From positions 1,240,001-1,304,000 of the forward strand of contig CM049986.1 of the NCBI GenBank assembly GCA_016630955.3: a DNA stretch of 64,000 nucleotides, given 5' to 3'. The notes under the pieces were generated by a model. The model had not been told where the DNA came from. It searched no databases and saw nothing but the letters and a program-made list of their open reading frames with translations. Origin of the DNA: Didymella arachidicola. Its lineage: Eukaryota > Ascomycota > Dothideomycetes > Pleosporales > Didymellaceae. This document shows, piece by piece, positions 1 through 10,325 of the stretch (within the stretch, counting starts at the first letter, position 1; each line of letters begins with the position of its first letter). A program made the translations under genes and the position numbers.

Positions 1-194
1 CCAGAAGAAAGAGTGTTGACGAAAATCTCATCTTGGATGGTGGTCATTCTTAGAAGTGCCTATATCTCTTATATATCGATTGTCGGCGCTTAAGGCCATG
101 ATGATCATCTTGCATGCTTCGAAGACAAGGCTCGCTTCATGTATAGCTATATTGCAAAAGGGAGCTCTTAGGTGGGAGTTTTTCCTAGGTGCTT

Positions 195-831
195 TTAAGG
201 ACGCACTGTAATTGATTGAAGCGCCTTGTCGGTACACCCCGTGATTGATGTTTGGATATTTCTCTCGGTTTGTCCAACGTCTGATTTGATGTGGAGGCTC
301 TTGGCAGGTTGGAGATATATAGTGGTTGTCGGAGAATTCTCTCGTTGGAGGAACAATATTGGCACAAGTTCCCCGGATTCTCGATCAGAAACGTAGTACC
401 ATGCCAATTCTGGGGAACATCGGTAAAGGCGTGCGACAGGTCGTGATTTGAGCGCCTCTAGGGATTGATCAGACCAACCGAACCCTCTCCAGCTTCTCCT
501 CGTCCCACACCTGTCCCTGCATGATACGTGGATGTACGCAACCCTGACAAAATTGTACTCGGGTGATTGGATCTTCCTTTGTGATGGCCTCGTGCGCTTC
601 GTGCTCGATATTCTTGCCAGACTCAACAGGGTGGAAAATATACGACACCCTGCCCACGACGAGTGAAACAAGATTGTCACCCTTGAAACCGTCATGAGGT
701 ACATATCCAATGGACGCCTTTTCTGTACCTGCAAAGTCTCCTCTTGTAGAGATGGATATCAAAACAACATAAATCCTGCCATGAACCAACGCTCCATCCC
801 TGCTATGATTGTGCCAGAGAGATGATGCCAA
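195..831 (-). pseudogene. Decayed ORF pair, unrecognised family
   Basis: Two overlapping minus-strand frames look protein-like but neither is complete. The first (831 to 469) begins MASSLWHNHSRDG and ends at a TGA after KLERVRLV. The second frame takes over at about 485 with GWSDQSLEALKSRP and runs to about 195 through SPELAWYYVSDRES. Shifting frame near 485 would give one polypeptide, so a frameshift or a missed intron is likely. I do not recognise the family. No convincing start or conserved motif is visible, and the rest of the first 1.6 kb shows nothing else I can support. Confidence 0.3.
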
Positions 832-1630
832 CGAGGCTAACCAACAATCGAATTTGAGACAAGCCGTCTTCTGAGCACTAATGCGTCCTGCTCATCGAGG
901 TTAACCCCCCGGTCCGGTAGACCAAGACCCGATGTGTGTGCGCAATTGCAGAAGGGTATTATAGAGGCTGTTCGTAACTCAAAATGACTGTGCATTCAAG
1001 TCAATTGCTTAGCAATTTGTTAGGCCATCCCATACATATGCTAACACTTCGTAGGCTATTGTGCAGCATTTCAATGATGCATGGACCAGGCCGCATCGGA
1101 TCGGGTCATGGGCGAATCCGGACTGGCACCTGCTATGTAGGTAGAGCAGACGAACCTCGTCTTCCAGTTGCGTGAGAGCCCAATAGGGATGCGGCATACA
1201 CGGTGCTTGCGTAGCGATGATGTTGCAAAGCTGGGTGGCTGGTTGTTCGTCATCCTTGTGAGCTGGAGTGAAATGGTGGAGTAAAGTCGATCCACTCGCG
1301 ACGTTGCATTATGTAGGCAGACGCGGTTGAGTAGGTGTATGCGCGTCTCCTCGAATGTGAGCAGCTTGGCTTTCCCAGGGGATCCAAGTTCCAACGAAGG
1401 GAGTGGCAACTTGGCCAGTACAACTTCTGGACTCCGCTTCCCACACTTGCGAATAAAACATGGGGGATTGAAGGCCCTGCGCTTGGCTATGTTGCTCATC
1501 GTCCCCTGTTAGGTTTGGTACTGATGGTAAGAGACAATCGATAGGGATGTTTCCCAGAAGCCGAGCTATGCCTTCAAGATGTGATGTAATCGATGATAAA
1601 GTGGTAGAGTAAATGCCCTGTTGCCACACT

Positions 1631-2668
1631 TCATTCGTCTTGCTGCCACTGATATTCCAATTTCTCGATGTTGGCCTTGCGGTTCCTTGACTTGAACCAT
1701 TCGCTTTCGAAACCATTGCCTCGATCTACACCATCCCACCTGTGTCCTGGGCGGATGCCGTATCGATTTGGCTGGAATGCTCCTGTGTACAGTGGCTTGC
1801 CGGTGATGCTCCGACCAGCTTTCTTCTTCTTCAAGAACCCAGCTGCGGGGTCGTTCCAGTGCCCCCGGTCCTTTAGCTCGTCATTCAACTCAGCGTCGTC
1901 GGCGTATCGCGCAACCGTCATCGTCTTTGCGTCTTGAAGCAGCTGTTTCCGTTTCGCTGCTGCTGCGTTTTGCACATCTCCACGAGCTTCCTTCTCCTTT
2001 TCCCGCTTCATGCGCTCCTCCTCTTCTGCCTTCTTTCGTGCTTCTGCGCGCTTCATTGCAACATTGATTATGCGACCGCTAGCATCACGGTAGATCGTTT
2101 CTTGCGCTGCAGCCCCCAGCTCCTTTGTGGCCTGCTCAGCTTTTCGTTTTTCGGCATCCTGACGCTCCTTCATATCTGCAGCTACCTGCGCGGCTGTTTG
2201 CAACCCCGCCCTCGCGCCAGACTCTAACCTCGATACTCCTTCTGTATCCACCACCTCAGGTGCTTCGTCTTCGGCGTCTGCAGCTTGCTTCCGGTCGGCG
2301 GCAGTCGACCTTATGATCGCGTCTGCGGCGGCTTCGTCTGCGGCGAGTTGCTGTGCGTGTGAGGGTGCTGCAACACCCACTGTCGCCCACGATGCAGCGC
2401 TTGTTCCTTTGGACTTCTTTTTTGATTTTCTAAGGTGTGCACCGCCCACTACCAAGTATTAGCAGATATGCTACAGACGCAGTCACGGATAGAGCTTACT
2501 GATCATGGGTGCATCCTCATCGTCTTCGTCGGCTTTATTTTTCCACCCCAGATCCTCATCATCGTCGATTGTGAGACCGCCATTCTTTTCCTTCCTCTTG
2601 CGCTTTTTAGACTTCTTTTCTGAATCTGCCGTTAGGTAGTTCTTGGCCAGGTAGTCAGCAAGAGACAT
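1631..2668 (-). CDS. BUD13: Pre-mRNA-splicing factor Bud13/Cwc26
   Basis: Bud13 is a subunit of the nuclear RES (retention and splicing) complex, which holds unspliced pre-mRNA on the spliceosome. There are two exons on the minus strand, 2668-2500 and 2448-1631, separated by a 51-nt intron with a GTAAGC donor, a GCTAATAC branch and a TAG acceptor. The product is about 328 residues. The start MSLADYLAKNYL is the conserved Bud13 N-terminus and was preferred over an upstream in-frame codon. A lysine-rich low-complexity segment follows, then a charged coiled-coil-like middle (EEEERMKREKEKEAR). The C-terminal signature is intact: GRSITGKPLYTG, NRYGIRPGHRWDGVDR and GFESEWF. It is divergently paired with ATL1 across 275 bp. 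Identification is firm from the C-terminal block. Confidence 0.93.
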
Positions 2669-2943
2669 GTTGTGAGGTTGCGTGACAACGATCCATGGCA
2701 AACTCGCAAAAGCGCCAGAGCTACCCGTGGACCGGTCTTAGCTTGGCATGATGCACATCACGTGAAGACGCGTGAACGCGGCGTTACTTACGCCGACTTC
2801 AAACAGCTGGCTACATCGACTCAATTCTGGACTGCATTTCATCTTTTAGGGAAGCGTCCAAAGGGTCTCTTTGCGTCGAGTTTGTCACCGCTTACCTGCA
2901 TATCCTCACTGCAAATATTCAAACAGCAGTCACGACCAACGTC
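2669..2943. promoter_or_regulatory. Divergent promoter BUD13/ATL1
   Basis: This 275-bp gap lies between the start codons of BUD13 (minus) and ATL1 (plus). Both genes must take their core promoter and 5' UTR from it. No clear TATA box or other specific site was identified; the assignment rests on gene geometry. Confidence 0.5.
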
Positions 2944-3594
2944 ATGGCGCCAGGCGCACGTTCAGAAGAAGCATGGCTGTGGCATACGACAGTCTGCGAG
3001 GCGATACAAGAAGTCCCTCGAGGGAAGGTGACAAGTTATGCACACATAGCTAGGCTGGTTGGGAAACGTGAGCGCTGCCTTCGCCTGATTGTGACACGAT
3101 AATGGATCACTGACATATTGTAGCCCAGTGCCCAAGGTAAGACATGGTATCACAGAGACACATCAGATTTATGCTGCTAATATGTGACGTCAAAGACAAG
3201 TCGGGGTCTGTCTCAAGCACCTGCCTCCGCCATCAACAGATACAAACAAGCAGACACCAGGCTTTCATAGCGGTAACGTGCCCTGGCAGCGCGTGATCAA
3301 TTCTAGAGGCGGCATTAGTCCGAGGTCAGTACTCCGTCTTTGTCGAAGCCGCTGTCCTTGTGTAACACCTTTGAGGTCTTTGTCTGACAATGCCGAAGGG
3401 GACCAGGCGCAGCACGCCATCAAGCTGATGCACTTAGAAGGGAAGGTGTAGAGGTCAGCGAAGACAGCATGGGACAATACACCGTCGACTTCAAGGACTA
3501 TGGTTGGTTCCCTGACGTACTTCCTAGCGAAGCAGGATTGGTGGAGAGCAGCAACGAGGAGACTGATGAGGAGGCAGCAGCCTATCATACCTGA
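2944..3594 (+). CDS. ATL1: Alkyltransferase-like DNA repair protein (Atl1 type)
   Basis: ATL proteins bind O6-alkylguanine in DNA, flip it out and flag it for nucleotide excision repair without removing the alkyl group. I read four exons: 2944-3067, 3124-3136, 3196-3324 and 3399-3594, giving 153 residues. Exon 2 is only 13 nt but fits phase exactly and completes the ARLVGKPQCPRQVG stretch, which matches the helix-turn-helix of the MGMT fold. The active-site region reads NVPWQRVINSRGG. The alkyl-acceptor Cys of MGMT (PCHR) is replaced by Trp, as in S. pombe Atl1 (PWHR), and the next His is Gln. The ending ALRREGVEVSED also matches the family. All introns have GT-AG ends. The gene is easily missed because no exon is a long ORF. 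Confidence 0.85.
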
Positions 3595-4730
3595 ATGTGT
3601 AGGCATGAGCGACGAGCATGGCTTTGATGAGGCTGCTCTCGCACGTTATTGCTCCATGAGGTCCGATTGATGGGATCGAAGCTGAGGTCTGTGTCAGCCG
3701 TCTCGCCCAGGAGACCGAGCGCAGCATTCCCATCGAATGCGGGTTATGGAGAGATGGCCGTTCTAGCCTTAAAGGGCGCAGGCTGATGACTCGGCCAATT
3801 CCGGATCGTTATCGGCTGGTGTTTGAGCGGATGGTCGTATGCTGTAATTAGCCACACTCGCTGAGGTCACTCAGCCGCGTAGCACGTCCTGCCTCGACAG
3901 AGTGACCTGGCTGTTACGGCTCGAGAAGCCAACGTACCAACATCGTGGAGGCAAGATAACAAGATTCGAGCTGGTTGCTATGCACGGCCTATCGATAGCC
4001 GCATGTTTGTTATTAAGATGACGGGATGCATGTTGGGGATGCCGTGACGGCTACTGTTTGAGGGATGCCGAGATGTGGGGTCTCTTGCGATCGAGGCTTG
4101 TGCAAGTGCATCGAACCTCCACCCGGACCAACAACGGTCGTCCCTCAGCCTTCAGACCACCCACGTTTGCGAAAGCGAGGCGCATGATTCCCTTATGATG
4201 CCATCATGGGCGAAGGCTGCCAACGCGTCAAACCGGATCCCAAGCGGGCTGACGGGCCTCGGCGTATCGGAGCGCGCCCAGGTGATCAAGTAGCTAATAG
4301 CTTCCCGCGCCTCAAGCTCCAAGCTCCTTATCAGGGACCATACTGGGGATAACAAAGGCGCCTACGACGTATGCTACTGCATAAAGGGCGTTGCGCTCTC
4401 AAGAATAAATAGCTTCCCCGCGCTTTCATAAGCTTATTTCCCTATCCTGAGTACCTGCATCGCCACTTACCTGCCTAACCCTGAGTCACTCTCAACAAGA
4501 CAGTCATATCCGAGACCCAAGACAGCTGCTTCCAGTCACCAGTCACACCTTCACGTCTTACCGAGCTTATTACTGCCTGCTCTGCCTGCCATCCCTGCCG
4601 TTAGTTGACATCGTCAACACAACGAACTCTCCTGTCAAGCTTCCTACCATCCTCCAACACGCTCTTCGTCTACACTCCTCCGAGATACCGCTCTTACCAG
4701 CCAAGCCACCCAGCCAACCCGACCGTCAAA
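3595..4730. other. Intergenic, no gene seen
   Basis: About 1.1 kb between ATL1 and the next gene. Only short frames without protein-like composition are present. The last 250 bp are rich in C and T and probably include the promoter and 5' leader of the downstream gene. Confidence 0.5.
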
Positions 4731-5292
4731 ATGGCTTCTGAGCAGACATACACCAGCGATCTCCGCAGTGACGCCAAGGAGTTCCGTCGTGACAAGGACA
4801 ACAGGGTAAAGTGGTCGAATGGACCTTCTTACGGCCCGGGGCGACGCCTTGAAGACGGCAAGCCTCGTCCTGCTCGCGTCTATCCCCATATCAAGTAAGT
4901 TATTATGAACCTCCGTCCGGTGAGCGGCCACTGATCCAGACAGATCGTCATACCCTGGTCCGATGAAGGCTAGAACAGCTCTCAACAAGGACATGTCTGT
5001 CGCTAGTGACGACTCCTCGGCGGATGAGGAAGTCGAGCATCCGTCTACTGCTCCTGCACCAGACGCTGAGATCGCCTACTCGTACGACGCCGAGCGGGGA
5101 CCAACACACGGTAGCCAGGTTCTCAACGTCGCTCTTGAAAAGGCTATCGAGCGATACGAGGTTCGTGAGACCGACAAGCTGATCAAGAACGAGTACGAGG
5201 TACTTGATGCGGATGGCGAGCTTCTGTCGCCAGCCCCAAAGAAGAGACACATTGCGCCCGAGGATGCCGATTACGAGTTCGTTGACGCGTAA
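4731..5292 (+). CDS. Conserved-looking fungal hypothetical protein
   Basis: There are two exons, 4731-4894 and 4944-5292, with a 49-nt intron (GTAAGT donor, ACAG acceptor) joined in phase. The product is 170 residues. The protein is hydrophilic and has no signal peptide or membrane segment. The N-terminal part is basic (RRDKDNRVKWSNGPSYGPG). The middle is acidic and Ser-rich (SVASDDSSADEEVEHP). The C-terminal part looks helical (VLNVALEKAIERYEV), followed by an acidic tail ending DYEFVDA. I do not recognise a family and assign no function. The C/T-rich leader before the ATG and the clean intron support a real gene. Confidence 0.7.
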
Positions 5293-6081
5293 CGTGTTTG
5301 GACTTGCAGTCCGCAGTGTCTCTTACATTCTTGTTTCCTTCAGCGTCGAATTTGCATACACCTGACCGGCGTTCTCCTTACATTCCACTGGCTCAAGGCC
5401 ATCAACCACCGGTTTGACGTGTTTCATCTGCATTGTACGGTTTATGGCATCAATAGGTGAGCGTAAGGCGCTTTCTGAGGACTTGAGCAGCCCTATACCA
5501 CGTTGGCTTGCTTCGAATTTATTGCTTTGTTATCTGGTGATGACAGATTGGTCACCGGAACGTCACCGTCATTCTGTCAGTGAACTAAGTTCGCGCATTC
5601 GGTACCGTCGTACATCCTACTACCTAGGTAGTCATGACTAATGCGAACATCGAGTCGCATGAATTCATGCTTCTCAACTCGACAACCTATCACTTCTGTT
5701 AGCAACGTGTTGCGGCGACTGCGACATGCTGTGTGATAAATGGCTCGCCATCCTAAGGCGACAAGCCCACTACCAAGCTGAAGCGGCAAATGGTGGTGTG
5801 CTCGCGCCAAGGCTTTATCGCCTATCAAAGCATACGTCATCTGTCAACAAGCCTCGTGCGCATCGTTTCCAGAACAATTCCTTTTCCCGACTAATCACAG
5901 CCAAGTGTGCCAATCAACACTGAGCGCGGCGCGACCGTCACTTTGCTGGGACCACAGGCGCATCCAACATTTCGATTCATGGGCTGAGTCCTTCCCTCTT
6001 CCCTTCGACAGCACCTGCTGCTCGAACACTCCCAGCAACAAATACGTGGATCTTTCGATAAACGTTTCCACAATCGGCACC
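5293..6081. other. Intergenic, no gene seen
   Basis: No supported gene on either strand. The final 150-200 bp probably hold the promoter and leader of the alpha/beta hydrolase at 6082. Confidence 0.45.
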
Positions 6082-7451
6082 ATGCCTGGAAGTCGACCAA
6101 GATGGATGCTGCATGTGCAGGCCGTGTTCTGGAGGTTTCTCATGGGGATTGGGATGTCTCTCCACAAAATGGCACGACCCCGGCCATCCCGACCTGCGTT
6201 TCATCGAGACGTCGACGCGACTATTTCACCAATCAAGGGCAAATTCCGAATTCATTTCTACGTACCGAAAGACTACAAGCGTTACAAGAAGCTTAAGGGG
6301 AGCAAGAAATATCCTTGCGTCATCAACTTTCACGGCGGAGGCTTCGTACTAGGCAGCGCGCACGACGATGCGCGCTGGTGCAATATCGTCGCCCAAGATG
6401 TCGGCGCAGTCGTCGTCTCTGTCGCATACCGCCTCGCGCCTGAGTATCCGTTTCCCACTGCTGTGGAAGATGGCGCAGATGCATTACTGTGGCTTGCGCA
6501 AAATGCAGACGAATTTATGCTCGACCCCGACCGCTTCGCTGTGTCAGGCTTCTCGTCTGGGGGCAACATGAGCTTCACGGTACCACTGTGTCTGCAGGGT
6601 GAATTGTTCGACCGCGACCAAACCGGCGCCCTGATCAAGGACGGCCGTGCGGGTAGTGTTCCAAATGCTGTCATCCAGCCTCTACTGACAGCTGGTTCGA
6701 TTTCTACACCCCAAGGTTCTAGCTCGCGCATACCGCTCATGCGGCAGCAGTCACGTCTCGACCGAATCGCTATGATGCGCCAGACTGGCGCCTCCTCGCT
6801 CTCCCTCGTCACATCATACAAAGAAGGACCAGCTGTGTCTGTTATGACAACAGCTAACAACAGGGTTGTCAAGATCAGAGGCATAGTGTCCTTCTACCCG
6901 CCGACAGACTACACCGTTACCCGCGCCCAACGCCGAGCAACATGTGTACGCGCAGACCAGAACCTCCCTGCTGTCTTCACCGAATTGTTCGACGACTCGT
7001 ACCTCCAACCGCCGTCCCTTGATCTCGCACATCCTTGGCTCAGCCCCGGGCAAGCACCGACACGCATGCTCGAAGCGCTACCAGACGACATCGTTATGTT
7101 CTGCTGTGAATGGGATATGCTGCTTGCCGAGGGCGAGCGGTTCAGGGATAAGTTGCAGAAGGATCTTGGGAAGCGTGTGCACTATCATTGCGTGCCTGGG
7201 TAAGTTTACGTCCTCTTACCTGAGACTTGTATTGACTAGATTACAGCGTGCCGCATGGATGGGATAAGGCGCCAAACCCGCTCAGGGAGTCGCCCGGCGC
7301 AAGACAGCAGTACCTGGTTGCGTGCAAAGAGTTGAGGCGCATGTTTGAAATAGATGAGGATGAAGAGGAGGATCATATGCATGCAGACCTGCCATGTAGG
7401 AAGTATCACAAGAGCGTGGACATGGGAAAGCTGCAGGTGCCGCAGGCGTAG
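6082..7451 (+). CDS. Alpha/beta hydrolase fold-3 esterase/lipase
   Basis: This is a hormone-sensitive-lipase-type alpha/beta hydrolase, expected to hydrolyse esters; the substrate is unknown. Two exons (6082-7199 and 7247-7451, 47-nt intron) give 440 residues. The oxyanion-hole motif HGGGFVLG lies near residue 90. The nucleophile elbow is GFSSGGN near residue 160 (GDSAGG in many relatives), the acid is in CEWDMLLAEGERF, and the catalytic His is in VPHGWD. That His is encoded by exon 2, directly after the splice junction. A long insertion of about 100 residues, Ser/Arg-rich (RIPLMRQQSRLDRIAMMR), separates the nucleophile from the core strand IRGIVSFYPPTDY. The N-terminus is hydrophobic (AVFWRFLMGIGMSL) and may associate with membrane. 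I chose MPGSRPRW as start because it precedes this segment; upstream in-frame codons exist. Confidence 0.85.
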
Positions 7452-8012
7452 CGCACTATCGACATGTTATCTATGTTTGTACGGCATCAGTATGGCGTTT
7501 GGGTTTTATTGTTAGCGAGTTGTTCGTGTCTCAACTTCTTTTAGCGTCTGAATCAGCACCACTGAACGCTTTCAGCATGCTCTCCTGTTGCGTGTGCAGT
7601 ATGCATTGATTAATTGCTGTTTCATTCTCTCTTTGCTTCCTTATCAAGCAGGTGTAGCTAACGCTGCAGCACCAGGATTTTCTCTTCCGCACATAATACA
7701 AGTCCTCTTTCGATATGTCTTTGCTGGAAGCGATTGAGCCATGCCCAGACGAGCAAGCCCTGCGAACTTCCTCGAGCAAACAGGCAGCCTGTGCAATCAA
7801 CACCTGGCAAGGGAGGGTCTAACCCTACAACAGCCAGTCTCTTGCCCTTGGTATAGCTGGTCTTGCACAAGCGGACGTCTGCCTCGGGCCATATGCCACC
7901 AGCGGCCTGCCTTACGCCTGCCAAGGTGGGGCTGAGTGTTCAGGCTGGTGATTCCCCGCAGTAACCATCCACCGACTGCAACCACATCGACTGAGAAGAC
8001 GATCAATACTGC
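7452..8012. other. Intergenic, no gene seen
   Basis: 561 bp between the hydrolase stop and the HET gene start. No protein-like frame was supported. Confidence 0.45.
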
Positions 8013-10034
8013 ATGAAGGAAGGGACCTCGAACCGGGAGCGCTTCCCGTGGCGACCTGCATGTATCGAAAACAACAATCATCTTTGCGAAAGATGTAGCG
8101 CTCTGAACCTAGGTTCGCTTGCGGACTTACAGAAAGAGAAAGAACGGGGAACAATCGCCTTCATAGAGAAAGCGTCGATTCGAAAAAGCTGTCGGCTCTG
8201 TGCGCAGTTTGGCAGGATATTCGCTTGGGCTAGATCCATTCGCAATGAGTCTTCTGGTCACGACTCGTTCACGCTCGATTATCGTCGGTTCTACACTGAA
8301 CAATGGAAAGACTTCTATATCCGCGTGCGTTTCATGGAGTTCAGTCAGATCCTTGATTTCGACTTCGACTTCTATCCTACATCGGATCAAAGCCGGACAT
8401 GGACTCCCATAATCAAAACTATGTTGTCGACATCAGCAGATCTTGACCTTGCCAGACAATGGCTAGACCTTTGCCAATCTTCTCACGTGAGCTGTCAGCG
8501 TCTAAAGACCCGATTTGAGACGTTGCGAGTCATCAGCTGCAGAGATCGGACTTTATGTCACATCGACTCATTGGAGTCATACGCCTGTCTGAGCTATGTC
8601 TGGGGCGAAAACCTCACAGAGGAACATGGAAACTTGGCTTCAAAACTGCAGCAAACACCACAAACCATCGAAGATGCTATTTCAGTAACCCTGAGCCTGG
8701 GTATATCGTATTTGTGGGTTGATCGCTATTGCATAGATCAGGACGATCTACAAGAAAAGCACAACATAATACGCAACATGGACCAGATATACCAGGGCTC
8801 CGAGGTGACAATCGTAGCTCCCACAGGTCATAATCCTCATTATGGTCTCCCTGGACTCGGTACTTCTAGACGACCGCAGCTAAGTCTTTCTGTCGGAGAG
8901 CATACATTCGTATCCACAGAGAATATTCGAGAACAGATCCATGCTTCAATATGGAGTAGTCGTGGTTGGACATACCAAGAGATGTTGATGTCACGACGGC
9001 GATTAGTGTTCACCGACTCCCAGATGTACTTCCAATGTGGATGTGCAGTCTGGCTAGAGGCACTTGACTTCGCCGCAACAGATCACCAATCTCAACTTTA
9101 CGATCAATTCCGCGCTTTCCCCAATTTTGGAGTAAATGCAAGGTTCGATAACATCCACGATCGCTTGAAAGAATACTATCGGCGACGACTGTCTTTCGGG
9201 ACAGATGCCATCCACGCTTTCGCTGGTATCTGTAATGCGCAAAGGACGGCTACTAAACCAGTTCCACTTACACTTACTCACTTTTATGGTATTCCTGTAG
9301 CTTCTACAGCAAATCTTCAGCAAGGGTTAAAGGCGACGTTCATTAAGGCGCTATCTTGGAGAGTCCTGCATAGAGATTCCACGTTGGAGCCGTTGACATT
9401 CCCTCTGATCTTCCCAACCTGGTCATGGGCTTCCGTCAAAGCGCGAACTCCAAGCGGTAGTGATGAAGGCGAATACATGAAGCCTTTTCTTTTCAGTACT
9501 GACCAAGCCGACCTACAGATCAGCCTTCAGTCAAAAGACGGTCATCTTGTGGAACTCGGCAGGATCCTCAGAGACCATGTCAGAACAGATTACGCCAACT
9601 TTGAGCCAGTATTGCATGTTACTGGTTTTGTCCTCAGAGGCTTCCCCACAAGCACATTCTCTGGGATAGTTGGCACAGGAGCCCTTCTGCTAGACAGTAG
9701 AGACGAGCCAGATTTCACCAATGTCGCAGCGCTACTTTTGGGCGTTGCTAGGGAGACATCGAAAGAAGGGCCCAGCAGAGTTGTATACCGGCACAGGTTT
9801 TACTGGCTCTTGCTGGAATCTCTGAGTCCAGAGCAGATGCTATGTGCAAAATGTATTCCGAGCGGACAGCGTGGCTTCCGTCGTGTAGGAATGTGGACTC
9901 GAACCATGACGCCAAGCACTGTTGCTGATGATGGAGAAGCTGCATCAGAACCAATGAGAGCCCTCCGTGTTGAAAAGATAGCTGACGAAAAAATCACGTG
10001 GACCTTGTCACGAGAGACTTTCTATTTTGTGTAG
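8013..10034 (+). CDS. HET-domain protein (heterokaryon incompatibility type)
   Basis: This is a single-exon gene of 673 residues with no internal stop. HET domains are TIR-related and in several fungi trigger regulated cell death during non-self recognition; no specific partner can be named here. The three HET blocks are visible. YACLSYVWG lies near residue 190, SYLWVDRYCIDQDD with NMDQIYQGSEVTIVA lies near 235-270, and SSRGWTYQEMLMSRRRLVFTD lies near 310. Upstream is a Cys-rich N-terminal segment (CERCSALNLGSL and CRLCAQFGRIF) common in long fungal HET proteins. The C-terminal half contains FPTWSWAS, also typical. It is intact, unlike the HET copy at 15479, and sits next to a decayed CorA-like gene. 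Confidence 0.9.
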   Translation: MKEGTSNRERFPWRPACIENNNHLCERCSALNLGSLADLQKEKERGTIAFIEKASIRKSCRLCAQFGRIFAWARSIRNESSGHDSFTLDYRRFYTEQWKDFYIRVRFMEFSQILDFDFDFYPTSDQSRTWTPIIKTMLSTSADLDLARQWLDLCQSSHVSCQRLKTRFETLRVISCRDRTLCHIDSLESYACLSYVWGENLTEEHGNLASKLQQTPQTIEDAISVTLSLGISYLWVDRYCIDQDDLQEKHNIIRNMDQIYQGSEVTIVAPTGHNPHYGLPGLGTSRRPQLSLSVGEHTFVSTENIREQIHASIWSSRGWTYQEMLMSRRRLVFTDSQMYFQCGCAVWLEALDFAATDHQSQLYDQFRAFPNFGVNARFDNIHDRLKEYYRRRLSFGTDAIHAFAGICNAQRTATKPVPLTLTHFYGIPVASTANLQQGLKATFIKALSWRVLHRDSTLEPLTFPLIFPTWSWASVKARTPSGSDEGEYMKPFLFSTDQADLQISLQSKDGHLVELGRILRDHVRTDYANFEPVLHVTGFVLRGFPTSTFSGIVGTGALLLDSRDEPDFTNVAALLLGVARETSKEGPSRVVYRHRFYWLLLESLSPEQMLCAKCIPSGQRGFRRVGMWTRTMTPSTVADDGEAASEPMRALRVEKIADEKITWTLSRETFYFV

Positions 10035-10325
10035 AAGTTTCGAGGTCAGTAGTGTTCGAATTGACAAGCGACAGCTCATTATTCGAGCACGAGGGGCAGA
10101 GCTGGGGGCGATCTTGAGAGTGGATGTATCAGGAGTGCTCAATTCCGTCGTCAAGACGAGAAATAGCGAAGATGTCTTGAGGCGACAGTCAGTTGGCCCG
10201 CCGAATGATGGCGGAGATGCTGTAATTGGAGGGCAAATAGCTAACTGGAGATGGTGATAGAATACGGCATCGTCACGTAAACCATAAATGGCGTTGCATT
10301 GATATAACTGCAACAGCTGCCATAA

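Noticed and set aside
2871..3053. 60-codon plus-strand ORF overlapping ATL1 exon 1
   Set aside because: Different frame from the MGMT-like reading, with no homology.
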